Source: Ottelia alismoides
Taxonomy: Eukaryota > Streptophyta > Magnoliopsida > Alismatales > Hydrocharitaceae
Reading direction: 5' to 3'
Length of the DNA: 64,000 nucleotides
Assembly: GCA_037367405.1 (NCBI GenBank)
Contig: JAZKJV010006038.1
Coordinates: 680,479 to 744,478, forward strand
This document shows, one piece after another, positions 34,001 through 40,000 of this stretch (position 1 is its first letter; the number at the start of each line of letters is the position of its first letter). The notes below the pieces were generated by a model. That model was not told where the DNA came from. It searched no databases and worked only from the letters and a program-made list of their open reading frames with translations. Made by a program: the position numbers and the translations under genes.

Positions 34001-37000
34001 GGGTAAAACTGCAAGAACCAACTTAGGAAGTATCAACTTCCCACCTTTTGTCAGACACATGACCTTCCACATAGACAATTTCTACTCCCTCAGCATGGGT
34101 GCCTTGTCGTATTCTCTGAGTTTGTCCCCAAACAGAAACCCCAAGAAGGGATAAACTCCTATATGCTGTGTCCAGATTCCAGAATCTGTCTACATTCCAT
34201 GTCTAAAGCTTTTGACATGGCAAAAGGAATAAAAATACACTTCTCTTGGTTCACTTTGAGGCTAGATAGCTCACACAAAATCTCAACTAGAGTGGAGATC
34301 TCATTTGCGTCTATAGCACACACGTCAATGAAAATTTAATATCATTAGCATATTGCAATATATGAAAAATACCCATCAAAAGTTCTCTGACGAAGGGCCT
34401 GACCAACAATCACAGCTAATGCATATGTTGCAATGATAAAAACGGATTGTGCAAGAGGTAACCCACTTTAGGACCGGAATTAGCCAAAATTGAGTAAGAT
34501 GCTCCACACATCTTTATCCATGTAATCCATGTATTTGGAAAGCCCCTTTTATAAAGTGATGATTACAGGAACCCTCAATCCACACAACCACGTGCTTTGA
34601 AAAAAAATCCACTTTTCAGCATAAACATTGCACATGGCTCTTCTTCCTCTTTTCCTTTGATACTCTCCGTCACTCAACTCCTTATGGGCACTGTTCCCTC
34701 AACTAAAATTAACAAACAAATTATATGGCAACCATGAGTCCTCCAGCAGCAAATGCAACACGCTAGGTCTAATGAGATCTCATAGGACTTTCCCAAGTCT
34801 ATTTGCCGAGCGCTTTGCCACAATCAAGTTGATGGTATCTGTTACTCCAGTGAGCTTAAAGTCCTCCAATGGGCTTGAAGATCTTATTCTCTTCTGACAA
34901 CATCCGTTACAAAGCATAGCGTAAAAATACGGGTCATATGTTTACCATTTTAAAACAAACATTACAAACCATGCCAATTAGTTTCCATAACAATCAACAT
35001 TAACACTCACGCCATCCTAGGGGGACCATCAACATTCAGCTTCCCTATAGCATCACTGACATGATCCCCAAATCTTGAATCAACCCCATGCTCCATCTCC
35101 AACATGATGGCTCGATGCTTAGACAATTTAAATATTATCTCTCTTTCTCTGGTTGAACCGCGTAAAGTGATCCACCACCACACTCCCTACTTCTCTATCC
35201 CTCGCGTTGATATGCTTTTTAATCCTAACCATTTGACCCGGTTTAAAGAACCTCGTATGCACCTCTCCTACCGTACTATACCCCAACAAGACGAGGGTCT
35301 CACTGCCCGGTCAACGACAAGGGTCTACGGGGAAGCAAGTGCGCTCCCCCTACGGGGTCGTGAGGGCAGCGTCCCCGATGAAGTTTTTTATGGGCAGTTC
35401 TATTTGTATTCGGGTATATGGATCCGTTTTCTAGGGATCCGTTTGTACGGGAGTACTATATAAACTCCGTAGGGTTGGGGCTCTCTTTGTCCTTTGTATT
35501 CTCTTCTTTTTCCACAGTGAAAATCGATCGCCGCCGTTCAAGGACGTAGCCCAGTTATGAGTGAACCTTTTAAATCCATGTGTTTGCATCTTGCTTGTTT
35601 GATCGTGTTTGCTTCCGCGATTCGCCACACCTAGAATCTCAGGATGGGAAGATTTTTTTTTTGAGGCAAAAAAGGGGAAACACACGAAGAATTAGTTATG
35701 CCAAAATTTATTCAAATCTTGAATGTTCCTTTTCGAATAAAGAACAGTTTATTGCCCATGACTGCAATTTCTTTTCCTTGAGTAAGAAGTTCATAGATTT
35801 GTAGAACTTTTGGTTTTCAAAAATGGTTAGGAAACTTGAAGACCCCTATTTGTGTTTCCTCTTCCATAAAGGAAGGTGGCAATAATTAAGGGTTTTCCAG
35901 GTGGCAGTTTTTCTGGAGGTCCAGCTAGACAGAGATGGATGCCGCTTTAGATGGTGGGCGCTCAGTATGATAGGTGACATGGATTTTTTTTTGGGTGGGG
36001 TGAGGGAGTTGTTTGCTTTGAAAGTGAATGGTGTAATGAGTGGAGGAAGTTATCATAAGCGCTGATAGTGATGTTGACAGCTGCATCCATTCTGAACGCT
36101 GGCAACAAATGCCAGTGAGGTTGTGGAGAAGGTTACCCGCTAATCTCAGGATGTAGCCAACTTTTCCGGTGATGGGGATGGTGGCATCGGCATTGCCATC
36201 AATGAATAGGCCACGAGGTGGCATCTTGATCGAGGCATGTGGATCCAGTCTTGAACTATTTTACATAAGTTCATTCTTTAGATTGCATCTGTATGCATGC
36301 AATCTATAATCTATGGGGCTTAACTCAATCTCCCCACAGCCTCTCCTCGCTCTTCCCGCATTTACGACCAAACCTCCAATGCCGCTACAACCCATCCTCG
36401 CCACCCCCGTGCCTCCAACGCAACCTCCAATCCCACTCCTGCCCTCCCCTCCTCTCACACCACCAAACCCCCTTTCCCCGCCCTTTAACGCCATTCCCAA
36501 CCCCTTCCACATCCTCCTCCTGCTGTCGTCACACACTCCCTTCCGTGACGTCTAGCCACCACCACCACCACCTCTTGCTGCCTCCGCAACCCCAATGAAC
36601 CCCACAACCCCGTTGCCGCTATCGCCCTCTCTCGCCACCCCCATATGCTCTGCGGATCCCCTCAACCTCGGCACTCCTGACACCTCCTGTGCCTTGCTAG
36701 GTAAACCCCCCACCTCCCCCATCCTTTCCCACTGCTCCCGTGCTCCCAGAGAAGCCCCCAGCACCACCGACCCTCCACCCCCTTCCTCCAACCTTCCTCC
36801 TACCTCCCTCGCAACCTTCCCCACCCACCATCCCAATACCGTCCCCACTGCCAGGCCCCCTCCACGGCACCCCTACAACCCTCCCAGCCCCGTCGCCCCC
36901 TCCCGCCATACCCGCACCTCCCGCTGCACCTGCACCACTAATCCCCATCCTCCCCCTCGCTAACCCACGTCGCACCTTTCCCTCCCGCAGCTCCACTTTC

Positions 37001-40000
37001 TCCTGCTCTCCTCCTCCCTGCGTCGTCGTTGACCCCCCTCCTTCCCCTTGCTCGCTCAATGCTGCCGCGACCGCCATCCTTGCTCGCCTGTTGCCTTGAC
37101 AAACTCCTCTACAGCCCCTCGTCAAATCCCTCCCTCATCGCCTCTTAACACCAGGCTGTCGCAGCCGCCTCTCTCTCCCCACCGCACCTCTACACCACCA
37201 ACGCCATCCCGCCATCTTACATCCCTTCTCACCACGTCGCCGTTGCCGTTGGAGTCGAAACGTCCGCCACCATTACTACTCATGGGAAGACGAAACCCTC
37301 GATAGGGGTTTCCTGCAAAGGGATCCGAATCCCATACGATGTATGATTGGGAATTAATTTGGAGAAATTGCTGGAAAGGCCTCCCTTACAAAAGTTTGTA
37401 TTCAATGGGGAAATTCAAAAGCTCCTTTAGCAAAATTGTTTCAAATGAAGGGATAGAACATTTGCAGCCACACCCCTCAGTGGAAAGAAATTACAAACGT
37501 AATGTTGAAAATGATCTAATTGGGAAGTTTGAAGCTGCAAATTCAAGATCGAATTCTCCAATGACATGTCGAAGATCATGCAATTCGTCGGGAGACGAAT
37601 TTTTCAAGCGGAGGAGAATTGATCTAGCGTGAAATTAATAAATATGGCTTAATTTATTTATGTTTATCGTTAATTAGAGCTCAATTTCATTATCGAGTTT
37701 TGTAATTTTTATTTAAATCAGAGAGATCGCATATGATCTCAATTAGTGGTCAAATGAGGTAGTTAGAGTCAAATAGGATAAATTAAATTCAAATTTGAAA
37801 TTTCTTTCTAATTCTGTAATTTCATCCCTCCTATATAAAAGGGTGGCAGTCTATTATTTTAAACAGTTGAAGTTGAATTAAAAATTGAGATTTAACTCGT
37901 ATCTCGTTCCTTTATCTTTTCTCCGTCCACGCGATATTCGCGATTCTTCCTCGAATCTCACGCATCTGGCGGACCTTCTCTTCTTCCTCCCTCCAAATTC
38001 TTCTCCACCAATTATTTCCACTATCAAATATTTATTTTTTGCCACTGCAAATTCCGATTTGCATCCATTAATATCAAAGCATGGTTTACAGATCATCCTC
38101 GACGAAGCCTATAACAAGAAGATGATGGGCATATTGCTCGACTTCCAATCAGAACTACAGGTTTTGGTTGCTAATTTTGAGACCCTAAGTACTGCTGAAA
38201 TTGCTTCCAAGAAAGCCGCCGAATCAAAGTCTTCCACCACTGAAGAAGTTGTCCAGATTTTCGACGAAGAAAAATGAGAAAAAAGGAGGCGTCAACGACG
38301 AAATACTTGTTGTTTTGCACATAACATATCAAATAATGCCTTCAGAATCAGTCATTTCACCATCCTCGACCGTTTCGATACCTTCCCTGCCTTGCCAGGT
38401 AACCCCTACCTCCCCCACCCTTTCTCGCTGCCCCGCGCTCGTAGAGAATCCCCCAGCACCATCGACTCTCCACCCCCTTCCTCCTACCATCCTCGCAACC
38501 TTCCCCACTCACCATCCCACCGTCGGGCCCACCGCCAGGCCCCTTACAAGCCCTCCTCGCCACCCCACAAACCTCCCAGCCTCGTCGTCTCCTACCATAA
38601 CCGCACCTCCCACTGCACCTGCACCTCCAGCCCCCATCCCCCCCTCGCGAACCCACGTCGCACCTTCTCCCTCTCGCAGCTCCACTTTCCCCCACCCCCT
38701 CCACCTCCTCCCTGCACCGTCGTTGACCCCTCCTCCTTCCCCTTCCTCGCTCAACGCTGTCGCCAACGCCATCCTCGCTCGCCCACTGCCCCGGCAAACT
38801 TCCCTACAACCCCTCGCCGCATCCCTCCCTCGTCACCTCCTGACCTGAGGCCGTTACAACCGCCTCTCTCTCCCCACCACACCTCTACACCACCGGCACC
38901 ATCCCGTCATCCTGCCTCCCTTCTCACCACATTGCCGCTGTCGTTGGTGCCGAAATGACCGCCACCACTACTATTTAGAGGAAGACGAAACCCTCGATGG
39001 GTGTTTCCCCGCAAAGGGATCCGAATCCCATACGATGCGTGATTGGGATTTAGTTTAGAAAAATTGCAAGAAAGGCCCTCTTACAAAAGTTTGTATTCAA
39101 AGGGAAAATTCAAAAGCTCCTCTTACAAAATTGTTTCTAATGAAGGAGTAAAACATTTGCAGCCATACCCTTCAGTGGAAAGAAATTACAAATGTAATGT
39201 TGAAAAGGATCTAATTGGGAAGTTTGAAGCTACACATTCAAGATCGAATTCTCCAACGACACGTCGAAGATCAAGCAATTCGTCGGGAGATGAATTTTTC
39301 AACCGGAGAAGAACTGATGTAGCGTGAAATTAATAAACATGGCTTAATTTATTTATATTTATCTTTAATTAGAGTCCAATTTTATTATCAAGTTGTTGCT
39401 ATTTTTATTTAAATAAAAGAGACCGCGTGTGATCTCAATTAGGGTCAAATTAGCTAGTTAGAGTCAATTAGGATACCTTAGAGTCAAATTTGAATTTTAA
39501 ATTTGAAATTTCTTTCTAACTATCTAATCCCATTCCTCCTATATAAAAGGGTGGTAGTCTATTATTTTGAAACAGTTGAAGTTGAATTAAATTTGAGATT
39601 TATCTCATATCTCCTTCCCTTATCTCTTCTCCCTCCACGCAATCTTCACGATTCTTCCCTGAATCTCTCGCATCCGACGAGCCTTCTCTTCTTCCTCCCT
39701 CCAAATTCTTCTCCACTAATTATTTCCACCATCAGATATTTATTTTTCGCCACTGTAAATTCCGATTTGCATCAATCGGTATCAGAGCATGGCCTACAGA
39801 TCATCCTCACGATATGAGGATCCGTACAAAAATTCGCGCAGGCATGCAATGAGACTATAGTTCGTCGGAACATAAACTGCGAGCCGACGAAGCTTATAAC
39901 AAGGAGATTATGGGCGTATTGCTCGACTTCCAATCAATAATACGGGTTTTGTTTGCTAATTTTGAGACCCTAAGCGCTACCGAAATTGCTTCCAAGAAAA

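Noticed and set aside
36552..37125. Long glycine-rich frames on the minus strand (also 38357-38797 and 40113-40349)
   Set aside because: They mirror the C-rich composition of the plus strand; no conserved start, domain or splice signal is seen.
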